Positions 11,906 through 22,616 of a DNA stretch of 64,000 bases are shown piece after piece (position 1 is the stretch's first letter; each line of letters opens with the position of its first letter). The notes under the pieces were generated by a model that had not been told where the DNA came from, searched no databases, and saw nothing but the letters and a program-made list of their open reading frames with translations. Location of the stretch: contig CM066989.1 of NCBI GenBank assembly GCA_033977485.1, positions 99,219,887 to 99,283,886 on the forward strand. The letters are read 5' to 3'. The DNA is from Hydrangea macrophylla (taxonomy: Eukaryota > Streptophyta > Magnoliopsida > Cornales > Hydrangeaceae). Position numbers and translations under genes: made by a program.

Positions 11906-12648
11906 TAAGCCAACTATCATCGACTCACCTGCAGTATTAAAAGACAACACTTTGAACCCATCACTGCTTGACCTCCTGCCTAGTCAAATCCCATTCAATG
12001 ACCCTAACTACCTCAAACATACAAACCACTCCGACGATGCCATCTCAGCTACTTATACCTATACCAAGAACCTCACAAACCCTGTATAAATACCAACCTC
12101 ATTCAATACATCGAACAAGCTGGTTCAACCTGAATCTTAAGGAATAACCCAGTCTTAAGCTTCAACTCCAAGTACTTAAGGCATCTATCATCTTCTAAAA
12201 AATCCCCAAGAACAACCCCAGTCCAACTCGGTCTAACCAAGCAATACCCAAGTCTGAATCTACACTTTAGACATTTACTCCAGCCCGTAAACTTTCCAAA
12301 AAGACCCTTGGTCATCACTTGATCTCTACCAACTACATCTAGACCTTCCACCACCTACTTTAAACTCTCCAAGACTCCACTAGACACTTACCACATACTA
12401 CCACCTCCAACTAAAACCCCGACGCTTACTGCTTTCTCTCTCTCTCCTTTGGGGCTACCTTGGTTCTCACTCGAGCCATGTTCTCTCCAACTCCCATTTC
12501 TCTACTGTATTTTTATACATTATTGTTCTACTACACTTTCTGTATTATTTTATCATATTTTATCTATTGTTCCACCTGTACTAACCTGCTTACGTGTTAT
12601 ACCCATTCACATATCTCATACACATCACTAAAGAACTCACACAATATC

Positions 12649-13539
12649 TACGATGGAGTCGGAGATAATACCATTAGCTACTGCTAGTGAAGGGAGCTTG
12701 GCTGAAAAGCTTGCTATGAGATACCCCTTAAAGGGAGAGATAGATACCAGCTGTTTTATCCACTACGATAGTACCGCGGCTATTGCAAAATGTTAGAACC
12801 ATTATAATGGAAAGAGGTGACTGATACGTCGCAAGAAAAACACTATCAAAGAGTTTTTCCTCTATTGAAGCTATAAGAGTGGATTATATACAAGCTGAGG
12901 TTAATATAGCTGATCCTTTGACGAAAGGACTAGCTTGATAGAAGGTATGAAAAACCTCGAAAGGGATGTGACTAAAGCCCGATAGTTGAGTCACTTGTGA
13001 TGGTAACCCAACCTATAGACTGGAGATCCCAAGAAATAGGTTCAAAGGGTAATAATAAGTCATGAGTGATATGAGTGGAATCATGCTAGTATTTCTATAT
13101 GGGGTTAATACTCCAAGTCCATCTCTAGGAAGTATGACATCCTGAAGGACAGAAGGTTCAGTTATTTATAACTCTTAATGAGATCTAAACTCCAATTGGA
13201 GTGGGATACCTAGCTACAGAAGTATCCTTGTTAGACTCACCTAGGCGAATGTGGAAGTGAGGCCGCTTCCTATAAAATAGTGGAAAAATTCTCTAGATCA
13301 TTCACTACACTGGGATATAAGCACATAGACGTAAAGTGCTGGCTTTTTGAACTTCACCCTAGTAGGGTTTCGTGTGCGGTGTCGTCTGAGATAGAGTTCA
13401 AAACTACGGTTACTCTAGTATAATCAGGAGCATTATTACAACGTAAAGGTTCAAGTTGAAAAACACCTTTATTTATGCACAATCTTATGATACGTTGCTC
13501 GATGAACTTTAACCATTTTTAAATATACAAGTGGGGGAT
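12649..13539 (+). pseudogene. C-terminal Copia RNase H, 3' untranslated part and polypurine tract
   Basis: The frame resumes with TMESEIIPLATASEG, then FIHYDSTAAIAKC and a degenerate NHYNGK..IRRKKNTIKE region, which is the usual Copia RNase H end including its DP(L)TKGL-like remnant near 12920. Stops are frequent. The remainder (13000-13530) is a non-coding tail typical of Copia elements. The polypurine tract AAGTGGGGGAT (13529-13539) directly precedes the 3' LTR. Confidence 0.8.
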
Positions 13540-14142
13540 TGTTGAACCATGTGTGTATATATTAAAATTTTGGACTTAAGGATGTATCATTTTTTCAGAA
13601 AATGTGTTTTAATTTTTGTTTACAATAGGAATAAAAAAACATATTAGGCAAGCAGCTTATCAGTTGGGCTTGGTCAATGGGACTTGTCTTCCAAACATTT
13701 CTCTCCCCCAATCTCCTCCACAGTTCTCCTCCCAAGTTTTTCTCTACCATTTAACTCCCCAAGATTGTTTCTAATGTAATGAAAATATTTCCTATAAATA
13801 TAGAGCTTTTGCTTTCTCTTGAGAGATACTATTCCAGAGAGCGAAATAGTTAACAGAGAAAGATAAACAATTTCTATATCTTTACTTTCTATTTTTCCGA
13901 GCAACTATTTTGAAAGGGTATGAGCATTTCGATCTTCCTCCGTGCAAGAAATTTCGAGACAGAGGAGATTTTAGGCTGTTTTATCCTGGGGATGGCGTGA
14001 CAAGTACGAACTGCTTGCACAATTTAGACAGAGCTACGAAACGTCTTAAAGAGAACGACATAGTCCGCGACTCAGTCCAAGATTTGTTAAAGAGGCTAAT
14101 AATCCTATAATTCTGTTCCAATTCTATCTAAATGTTCCAATA
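13540..14142 (+). mobile_element. 3' LTR (about 603 bp) of the old Copia element
   Basis: It starts TGTTGAACC right after a polypurine tract and ends ATGTTCCAATA, where similarity to the 5' copy (7054-7622) stops. A canonical end would be CAACA, so the last bases are probably mutated. The 66-aa ORF inside (13910-14110) is also present, disrupted, in the 5' copy and is a chance frame. Confidence 0.85.
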
Positions 14143-14520
14143 GTTGCTCATATAGCTATGGACAAATAATCACATCATTATATTCTACATTGTAACATAA
14201 AACGTATTGATACATTGTCTTTTATGGGCCACTAGAAAGAAAAGAAAAAGAAAATATTTGGGTACTTTTCATACTGTTTTAAAATGTGTGATTGGTTTAT
14301 GTGTGTACAAATGTTGGAACACGTGTGGACCATATAGTGTTCTAAAACAGGTCGAAAAATACCTAAAGAAAAATACTGAAATATTGTTTTAAAAAAAAAA
14401 AAGGAAGAGCTTCCCTAATTGAAACACCATGAACTTTATTCAAATTTTCTGCACATCCAAACACACCCCAAATAAACAATCCTTTTCTTGAGCTCTCAGC
14501 TTGAGACTTTTGCTGATACA
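14143..14520. other. Intergenic stretch and 3' flank of the stress-protein gene
   Basis: No gene or recognisable repeat; it has an A-run near 14390. The 3' untranslated region of the minus-strand gene ending at 14521 should lie in its right half. Confidence 0.5.
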
Positions 14521-14768
14521 TCAGTGCTTGAGAAGTCTCTTCAAATGATCAGAAATCAACAACTTTGGTGTTGGTGCCAATGATGCTGGAGATTCTCCAG
14601 GAGTAGTTCCATTAATGTCAACAAGACCAGACTTGCTTTTGATCATATCAACCTCTCCATCATCATTCATCATCACCATGTTGCATGGAATTTTTTCTGC
14701 ATAGTAGTCTCTGTACTTCTTGTGGTGCCTGTTTCCATATATACACACAATCATAAGGCTCTGTTTGG

Positions 14769-14810
<42 letters not shown>

Positions 14811-17800
14811 GATGAGAGAACAACTCCACAGCCGGTCCAAAGAACCCGATCAACCGTGCAAGGTAAAGCCTCATATTCGCTCAAAGCCGACTTTCCTGAT
14901 CATGAGTTGGATGAGTCTAAGAAATAAGGAAAAGAAAAAAAATTTCTTTTTATGCTTATAAAAAAGATGGGAAGGAAAAAAATAAGGAGGAAATGAGTTA
15001 AAAGTTCAATTACCTAAATCTTTTCAAGAGTTCGTATAGTAATTATTTTTTTCAAAAAAAATTAAAAAAATCTAATGTATACTTCTATTAAGAGCTCTTT
15101 TGGGATAGCTACGGGAATAAGAAATTTTTTAAATTAGATTTTTTCTGGATGTACTTTTAAAAAAAAAAAAACAGTTTAGCGTTTGGTATGGCGCGCTGGA
15201 GGAATTAGAGATTTTGTTAAATGACAATTCACTTGGATTTTTTTTAAGGTCTGGTTCAACTTTCGAAAATGCTTAAATTTTCTAGTTTTAAATTACTCTC
15301 ATTTGTCAGCTTTAAAGATAATTTGATTTTTGGAAGACAGAAAAAAATGCTATTACCAGACACAAGCATTAACGTGAAAAAAAAAATATTCAAAAATAGT
15401 TTTCCTCTCTAACTAAACCTGCAAACCAAATACGAAGTAGCAAACATGATACTCCTTATGTCCCACGTTAAGAGTCTTTTGGGGAATTTCAACTATTTAA
15501 AGACTATTTTTTGAGATACTATCCTATGAGCCTGTCACATGTGTGACGGATTAATGGAAACCGTTGGATGTGTGGATCCCACGTGTGTCCTACCATGATC
15601 AAATGGTTCTCATGAATTCGTCACACATGTGAGTCTGTGACGGGCTCATGGGATACTTTTTCATTTTTTGATTGTTGTGAAAATTTTCAACTTTGCATAA
15701 TTGACCCTCTTTTAAGTTCAAAATTTTGGTCATATCAAATGGAAATGTGGGGTACACTGAATTTCAACGAGAACTCTTAAAATGGGATATCCCAAAATGG
15801 AATAAAACACTTTAATTTGGGATGGAGCAAGTTATTTTCATGAAGGTACGGTTAACTACACTTTACACCTTGGTGGTTTACACTTAGTATCGGTTGATTG
15901 ATTTCATGTTGACGCATTAGATCTTGAAATTTCCAGGTTGTGCAATTTGCAGGGTCCATTAAAATGATAAGAGTTCTATCAAATAATGCCAACACATGCT
16001 AAAATTCGTCAAAATTCTGTTAACAAATTTGACGAATTTTATTGAAGGTGTAACTTGACGCAAACTGAGAACTCTAATGTATAATCTATCAAGTTTTGAA
16101 TTGAGTAGTACTATGCTTTCCAAATTCTAATTTCAAATTTACATCTCAAATGATGTGGCAGTGGGTCACTAGATTTTGATTGAGTTATGTTGAAGTGGTC
16201 ATATCATTATCGAAGATGGTCCCACTGCCACATCAGTATCATATTATTTGAGATCAGAATTTAGAGTAAAGATTTAGAAAGCATATCATTACTCATTTGA
16301 ATTATATGAGGCAAAGGAATACCAATCATAAATTATGAGGGTGGTACAATTTTCATAAAATTGACTCAGGAACTTCATGAATTGATTTGTACCTATCAAA
16401 GACAACTAGCGTGGCATGAAGGCTTGTGACTTGGTCCACAGCAACCAGTTGCAGAGGGTACCCCATTTCAGCTCTTATTTGAGGCACCACCTATATATAA
16501 TTCATACATGTATATATATATACACACACACATACATATATTAAGATGCTGAGACATATGGGTATGATCTTAACAACCTGTTCAATAAATTGAGGAATTT
16601 CTTTTTTTGTGAAGAGCCTAATTAATAGTTTATCATACCCCATATTTTTGGCAGAGGTCTATGAGTTTTTGAAACTTTTGATACTTGGCATCATTCCTCA
16701 TTTCGCTTCTCTCTCTATTGGCCAACAATTCCTCAAGGTCCTTTGTCCACACATCGGACCATGTCTTGGAAGATACTACATGTATAGAGCACACACATGC
16801 ATATGAAAAAAAAATATCTAATCTAACTTTGTATAAAAGATTTAAGTTCTTTAAGAAATGCTTGTACACCACAATGACACTAATTTGTTTTTGCTTTTGT
16901 CCACGAGCAGGGAGCTCTTTGGGAAGACATAAAATGGGTTATGTGATTCATAAGTGAGCCGATTTTATGTATTCAAAATATTGGAAGATGACCTACTTTG
17001 AAATCTGTCTTCACCTAAAATTGCTTTTTTTTTTTTTTGGTCTTCTCAAACTATCATTTGGTAGTTCACAAAAACACTAGACAAAAAATAAGAATGAGAG
17101 TAAAATTGAGCCACCCTTAGTCCTGAAGGTGTAAAATGGGCTTGACACTTGGATGACAGGGAGGGGATTGGACAATTAATCCCTTTTAATTGATAGTTCT
17201 GAGAATAATAAAATTATTTCCCCTATGATATAACTTAGTCCCCATAGATGAGGACTATTCTTTTAAAATGGACAATTAGCCCCAAGCAGAATGACTATGC
17301 CAAACGCCGAACTATTCAATTAAATAAACTATTAGTGCAATCCCCTTCTATCCCACCCTTAGTCCTGCGAAAGAAACAAACGTGGTCGAAGACTCTAACC
17401 CCAACTTAAAAGGGGATCACAATATGTCCAGCGTAGCGTAGCTTCGTGTCAGTGCTGTGTTGGGCCTGAGTCAAAGCCAATCAACATACGGTATATATGG
17501 CCCAATCAGGTTGGACCGCAACATGTCAACTAGCCTTTATGGGTCGACTTGGCCCGTAATGACTAAATTAGTAAAAGTTGGAAAATTTTACACACTCAGA
17601 CAAAAAATTTATAGAATTATACAATTTAGTCCTTCAGATTTCGGTCAACTTATATTTAGTCACTTTGACTTTGTTATCTCTTAAATTTATCCTTAATCAT
17701 TAAAAAACATAGAAATTAGTCCCTTTTCCCAAATATCTGTATTTTTCATGGACAACATTGCCCTTCATTAGATATATACATATGTGTGTATATAAACATC

Positions 17801-19831
17801 ACCATAAAATCAGGGATTTCAATTTAAAACCCAAATTAATCCACATCTGTTTCTCTCTCTCTCATTATCTCACTCTCTATCTTTCTCTCTGGAAGTGCGG
17901 AACCCCCTACCCCCAATAACTCTCTCTCTCTAAACTTTCTCTCACTAAAAGTTCAAAGAGACCCATCAACACCTACTGTCCACTTGTGGTCCAGACCACG
18001 TCTGGTGCTCCTCCGGCATCATCATCCTCGACGGCACCCTCGTCCAGACCAACGACTACTACACCGGCGAACATTGTCGTCACGAACGTGTAATCGTCGT
18101 CGGTAGCTGGAGACAATACAACTACGAGTTCTATCCGAAGAACCCACAAAAACCGAGTCTTTGTGAAGGGGAGAAATTTGTTTTTTTTTTTTGTGAAGGT
18201 GAGAAATTTATTTTTTGTTTGGTGAGAAATTTCTCACCATTATGCTATTGAAAAATATCTCACTTTTGGTTGCACTGTAATATCATTTCGGTACGGTTCG
18301 ACTTTCTCTACCGTTTGATTACTGCCAAAGTTTGTGATTTTCTATTATCTTATACATATATATAGTATGGATTTGTTTCTGGTTCTAGAACTTTTTTTTT
18401 TTTAGGGATTTTATGTAGTGGATTGATTTGATAGAACTTTCTGGATCTGGTTTGTGTATGTGTATGATTTGAGCTTTTTTGATTGCTTTGTACTTCATTT
18501 TTTTCTATGTTTTGGTGCACAGATGTTCTATATAATATGCATTTTAATCGGTTCTTTTTAAACGTCGAGATCTTGTGTCTTCGTATAAGTTAATTTTGCA
18601 TTATATGTATATTAAAGTGATGAATTTCTCATTATAGTTAGAAGTGGTACTTTCTCACCATAATGTTATTGATAAATTTATCACATTTAGTCAATGATGT
18701 CTTTTAAAGTGAGTAATTTCTCACTATTATATGCAAAATTTAACATTATGTTATCGAGGATTTGTCACATATAGTCTGTGATGAATTTTAAAAGTGAGAA
18801 ATTTCTCACTTTTTTTCCTCTTTATATATATATATATATATATATAGAAAAACTGGGTTATTTACCCTGTTTTTTTTTTGTTAGATCCTTATGTCTAGAT
18901 TTCTGTAAGATATGTATATATATATATATGTATTAAATGAGTTTTAAATTTCAAAATCCTGATTTGGTATATATATATAGTTATATAGGTTTTAAATTTA
19001 AAAACCCTGATTTGTGGGGTGGGGGTATTTTAGTCATCAAAATAGGTGAGGGACTAATTTCTAAGTTGACTTGTAAAATGGATCTATTTTTAAAAAAGAC
19101 TACAATGAAGAAAATTTACTGAGTCCCTAATCAGGCTGGATTGACCCAACAATGAAGCACACTCGGGTCGGGCACCTCTACCAATATAGTCATTAGCTAT
19201 TGAAATCACTGGAGAAAATATGTATTTACATATTCAGTCACGTTCCAATGCGCACTGGACTTTTAAGTCTAAAAAAATCGCGAGTCAGTGGGGTGACAGG
19301 ACATGGCGCGATTCAGTTGAGCGGGCCACGATTTTTTTAGGTTTAAAGCCTAGTGCGCATTGGAGTCGGACTCTATTTATATATATATATATATACAGTT
19401 AGGCTCTAAAAAAGGGCGTCATCTCTTTATTAAAGAGAGGGAATCTGTTTTGGCCGTTGGATCGTGTTTAAAAACTATGAAATGACAACACTGTCCTTAA
19501 TGAAAACACGATCCGACGGCCAAAACAGAAGCACTCCCTTTAATAAAGAGAGGGCGCTCTCTTTCTCTTTAGAGAATTTTCGTATATATATATATATATA
19601 TATAAGCATATATAGATATGCATACACACACTCACAAGGAATGTTGAGCCAGGGCATAATTCCAAGAAGGGTAACATGGCAACAAGCTTGGAGGGCAATA
19701 TTCTTGAGGACCCATTCTAGAGGCTCCAATGTGAACTCCTTAAGACCATCCATAACCACCACAACATGCTTTGCAGTATCCATTGAATCTGGTGACTGTT
19801 TGGGTATTAGATCATCTGCTAGTGACCCCAT
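14521..19831 (-). CDS. Universal-stress-protein / adenine nucleotide alpha-hydrolase-like protein (4 exons, 212 aa)
   Basis: Exons on the minus strand are 19831-19636, 16775-16639, 16490-16393 and 14728-14521. Introns are GT-AG, all phases agree and the stop is TGA. The protein opens with a short leader, then a USP-like first strand (KHVVVVMDGLKEF, residues 21-33) and the LLGIMPWLNIP region (55-65). Next come SSKTWSDVWTKDLEEL (67-82), GYPLQLVAVDQ (about 120-130) and LVVFDRHHKKYRDYYAEKIPCNMVM (139-163), ending in a TPGESPASLAPTP tail. The glycine-rich ATP loop of bacterial UspA is not visible, so nucleotide binding is doubtful. I recognise this as the plant 'adenine nucleotide alpha hydrolases-like' family but cannot name the orthologue. 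A second ATG at residue 17 (MDTAKH) could be the true start. Intron 1 is 2.9 kb and intron 3 1.7 kb, both filled with small repeats. No frameshift or stop is seen. Confidence 0.85.
14770..14811. repeat. (ATT)n microsatellite in intron 3
   Basis: About 14 uninterrupted ATT units lie 42 bp upstream (in transcript sense) of the last exon's acceptor. Confidence 0.95.
15452..15831. mobile_element. Stowaway-like MITE in intron 3
   Basis: The terminal inverted repeats CTCCTTATGTCCCA and TGGGATGGAGCAAG resemble the plant Stowaway end CTCCCTCCGTCCCA. A TA precedes the left end. At about 380 bp it encloses a second hairpin (15527-15656). Confidence 0.65.
15527..15656. repeat. Long inverted repeat (hairpin MITE) nested in the Stowaway-like element
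   Basis: The left arm GATACTATCCTATGAGCC followed by TGTCACATGTGTGACG mirrors the right arm CGTCACACATGTGAG followed by GGGCTCATGGGATAC. The arms of about 40 bp surround a 50-bp loop. Confidence 0.8.
16108..16285. repeat. Hairpin MITE in intron 3
   Basis: Imperfect inverted arms of about 60 bp run from ATGCTTTCCAAATTCT via GATGTGGCAGTGGG to CCCACTGCCACATC and TTTAGAAAGCAT. There is no coding content. Confidence 0.8.
16776..19240. other. Bulk of intron 1 of the stress-protein gene
   Basis: No exon or protein motif. It holds a CT-rich stretch near 17850-17940, TA microsatellites near 18360, 18825 and 18915, and three short related AT-rich segments that repeat 'GTGAGAAATTTCTCAC' (near 18200, 18220 and 18795). 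Origin unknown. Confidence 0.5.
19244..19366. repeat. Hairpin MITE, family 1 (intron 1)
   Basis: The arms CCAATGCGCACTGG and CTAGTGCGCATTGG enclose a second pair, TCTAAAAAAATCG and CGATTTTTTTAGG. A relative with the same TTTTTTTAGGTTTAAA core lies at 34235-34355. Confidence 0.75.
19411..19575. repeat. Hairpin MITE, family 2 (intron 1, 60 bp from exon 1)
   Basis: Arms of about 50 bp: CTCTTTATTAAAGAGAGG and GTTTTGGCCGTTGGATCGTG on the left against CACGATCCGACGGCCAAAAC and CCTTTAATAAAGAGAGG on the right, with a 30-bp loop. The pairing is close to perfect, so it is probably young. Confidence 0.85.
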
Positions 19832-19964
19832 GCCCTTGAGGAGAACAGGCCTCTACATAGACATGTGATTTTCTACTTCTATGTTCATATCAACAACCAT
19901 TTGAAGAGAACCCAAAAATAAAAAAGGTACAATTCGGTGCAACAAGAAGATGTTATTTGTAACT

Positions 19965-19969
<5 letters not shown>

Positions 19970-20019
<50 letters not shown>
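19970..20019. repeat. (GA)n microsatellite in the stress-gene leader or promoter
   Basis: About 48 bp of GA (CT on the gene's sense strand), 140 bp upstream of the start codon. CT-rich leaders are common in plant genes. Confidence 0.9.
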
Positions 20020-20022
<3 letters not shown>

Positions 20023-20654
20023 GATTTTAGGGGCTTTTAGTCCTTAAATAGAGGATCATTTAGAAATTTTAAAGGAAATAAAACAAAGACTTGACAAAAA
20101 CAAAGAGTTACTTAGTAATCTAATTTAGTTCTATGTGAACTATGCAATTTATTTTTGAGAAAAGTGGAATATCCCAAGCTAAGACTTTGGTTATGCAGTT
20201 GATTGGTGCGTCCTTTAGTACTTATAACTTAAAGATGCTTTATGCGAACTATTATCTGCCAATACATAATATTAATCTATTCTTTACAGGTGGGCCAATG
20301 CATCGATTGCATAAAATAAAGGGTTAAATACATTTACACCCTCTGTGCTTTTGTCAGTTTTTACTTATTTCTGTAATTTAAATTTTGATATTAATACCCC
20401 TGTAATTTAGATTAAAGTGTAACTGTAAACTTTGCTAACAAAGTAAGTTGAAATAACCAAATTAATCCCAAATTATTCAGAACAATGTTAAGAACATAAG
20501 TTATTTACTTCAATCAATTTGAGGAGAAACCTAGGGTTTCGAATTTGGTGAGGAAGAATCTTTGACATTTTTCAAGGTCTTCTTGACAGAGGCCATGTGC
20601 TTGACCCAAAGCGAATGGCTTAAGAATTATCTTCCTTTTAATGTGACTTTTAAG
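20020..20654. other. Upstream region of the stress-protein gene
   Basis: Presumed promoter of the minus-strand gene. I see no certain TATA box or other motif. A segment near 20320-20500 ('AAATACATTTACACC' to 'GTGTAAATGCATTTAACCC' at 20978-20996) brackets about 670 bp with inverted ends and could be an old transposon containing the MITE at 20655. Confidence 0.45.
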
Positions 20655-20837
20655 TAGGGGTGGCAATTTTTAACACAACACGTATTACTGACACAACCCG
20701 ATTATGACACGACACGACACAATTAAATTAAAAAAGTTTATATTTTTTATTGAGTAGTACTCAAAACTAAAAATCAACCCAAAACCACGCAACCCATCTA
20801 GATGATTATGACACGTCTAACCTGAATTGCCACCCAT
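20655..20837. mobile_element. hAT-like MITE
   Basis: The inverted ends TAGGGGTGGCAATT and AATTGCCACCCATA enclose about 180 bp with ACACGACACGACAC repeats. The ends resemble non-autonomous hAT elements; no clear 8-bp duplication was found. Confidence 0.6.
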
Positions 20838-21120
20838 ACTTTTAGGGGCAAAAGAGAATTTTGGCCTTCTTATTAGGGCTCCTAAGTTCTAAATCGTTAA
20901 ATTGGATGAAAAATTCAAGGTTGCACTTTAGTTCAAACCACAAGAGATATTAGTGTAAAAATTTAACGCGCAAATGGTGTAAATGCATTTAACCCTAAAA
21001 TAAATGAAAGCAAAATCAGATGACTACATAAACACATTTTAATGCTAAAGTTGGGCCCAATTTGTGCCTTTCTTATCACTTTTTGCGAAGAGCATCTCAA
21101 GCGAAACTTTGCATCTCTAA

Positions 21121-21464
21121 GAGCATACGTAGTGGTATGTGTTAAACTTAGTGTGTGACTACAGAAGTGATATATTTGTTGTCAAACAAGAACCAAGAAC
21201 TAAAAATAAAAAAATAAAAGTGGAAGGCACTTAGTGTGCCGTTAGCTTCTTGGGCAGCACATTATGTGCTGTGAGAAGGTTTGCTTTTTGAGATGGCACA
21301 CTCTGTGTCGTTTCGCTGTACATTAACGAAGCTTAGTTGAATCACAAACTTAAGTTCTCTTAAGTTTAACTGATGAACGTTGTCCCTTTTACTACACCAC
21401 TGTGTAGTGAATTCCTTAAGTTTAGCTAAGTTTGGGTGGTGAAGCAACTCCACTACAGATGCTC
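21121..21464. mobile_element. Harbinger/Tourist-like MITE with TAA target duplication
   Basis: The ends GAGCATACGTAGTGG and CCACTACAGATGCTC are flanked by TAA at 21118-21120 and 21465-21467. The 344-bp body holds GGCACACTNTGTGTCG-like and GCACATTATGTGC palindromic words. The same family occurs at 35175-35622. Confidence 0.8.
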
Positions 21465-21502
21465 TAATAGCAAATTTTCCCCTAACCAGATTTGGAGAGC
21501 GT

Positions 21503-21803
21503 ACTAAATTGAGAGTGTGTTTGATAACCCAATTAAGTGGTAAAAATAAAAACTTTCAGCACATTTTTTCCAGTGCGTGTGATAATGCTCCACTTAATTG
21601 AAAAAGCAACCAACAAATCACTAACAACTTTAAGTAAAAAAATTTTACTGAAAATAATTATTGAATGCAGTCTATTTCAGTACTTTGAAAAACTGTTTTC
21701 AGTATTACAAATTCAATCGCTTAAAATTTCCAATACTAAAAATTCATCACTTAATTTTTAGTACTTAATTTTTCAGTTTTATCAAATGGAACCTCACTCT
21801 CCA
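21503..21803. mobile_element. MITE-like element with GAGAGTGTGTTTGATAA ends
   Basis: The left end GAGAGTGTGTTTGATAA pairs with the right end TTATCAAATGGAACCTCACTCTC. Part of the interior (ATTGAATGCAGTCTATT) recurs near 25925-25941, so a relative or fragment lies there. Confidence 0.6.
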
Positions 21804-22344
21804 AAGTCCAAACAACAGGGATGGATTGTTTAAAAGTCCACTTTGTGAAAATCACAACGATCAAAAAAGTAATGAAGTGAATATATATATATATCGGAGA
21901 AAAGAATAGCAATGTTGGAATTGTTATTCAAAAAGTGTGTAATAAAATGAAGAAGATGAGTTTTGATTTAAATTTAGCTAATAAGGTTTAGCTTTTACTA
22001 CTAGAGATGTTCTTAGACTTCAGAAGAAGTGGAAACTGATGTCTAGTACAAAAATAAATTTTACTTTCTCATGCCTAGTTTAATAACAAATTACCGGTTC
22101 TAATAATAGAAATTAAGTGAAAAGTCTCTCATTATAGATTAATTAAGTTTAAAGGATAATCTGTTGTTTTTTTTTTTTTTTTTTTTTAAATTTTGGCCAA
22201 AACTAATTTACTAGTGAAACTTAATCAGATCAAATCCCTATGTTTTAAAAAGTTATATATGTGAAATTGACATAATTTTTTCACATAACTTTTATAACGT
22301 ATAGACTTTTCAATAAAATTTTTAAAAAGGGTTGGACCTTGAGT
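21804..22344. other. Intergenic DNA, no gene seen
   Basis: AT-rich, with a T-run at 22167-22188 and no supported reading frame. Confidence 0.5.
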
Positions 22345-22616
22345 TCGAGATTCTAGAAGCGGAGGAATACAGAAGAAAATTCTAGAAGCGGAGGAATACA
22401 GAAGAAAATTCTAGAAGCGGAGGAATACGTACGGTAGAAGATCGTGAGCTGCTATCGAGCCTGTGTTCTCGATTCGTCTACTACAGCAATCCATTTTTGC
22501 AGTTAAAGACAACTCTTGTTCCGCCCTTGTAAGGTTATTGTAGCTTTCGCATAAAATTTTGCAGTACCAATTTTATGCGTGCTGTCAACGGATTCTGGAA
22601 ATACGATTTCCTAACA
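22345..22616 (-). mobile_element. Possible short LTR or LTR fragment next to the Copia remnant
   Basis: The minus strand starts TGTTAGGAAATCGT, a common Copia-type LTR start, exactly where the reverse-transcriptase frame to the right ends. The left limit is uncertain and no exact target duplication was found. It contains three tandem copies of a 29-bp unit. Confidence 0.4.
22352..22428. repeat. Tandem repeat, three copies of a 29-bp unit
   Basis: The unit TTCTAGAAGCGGAGGAATAC plus AGAAGAAAA is repeated almost perfectly three times; the third copy lacks the tail. Confidence 0.9.

Larger units (their letters stand above)
10787..12643. mobile_element. Solo LTR (1857 bp) with a perfect 5-bp target duplication, inside Copia RNase H
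   Basis: It begins TGTAGGTAATGG and ends CTCACACA (TG...CA) and is flanked by ATATC at 10782-10786 and 12644-12648. Copia RNase H reads in the same frame up to 10786 and again from 12649 (TMESE motif) when one copy of the duplication is kept. This is strong evidence for a clean insertion that lost its body by LTR-LTR recombination. The interior has short tandem repeats and a CT-rich stretch near 12430 but no coding region. The family is unknown; size and repeat content suggest a Ty3 (Tat/Athila-like) LTR. Confidence 0.85.

Noticed and set aside
13910..14110. 66-aa ORF in the Copia 3' LTR
   Set aside because: The matching part of the 5' LTR is broken by substitutions; no known protein and no coding signal.
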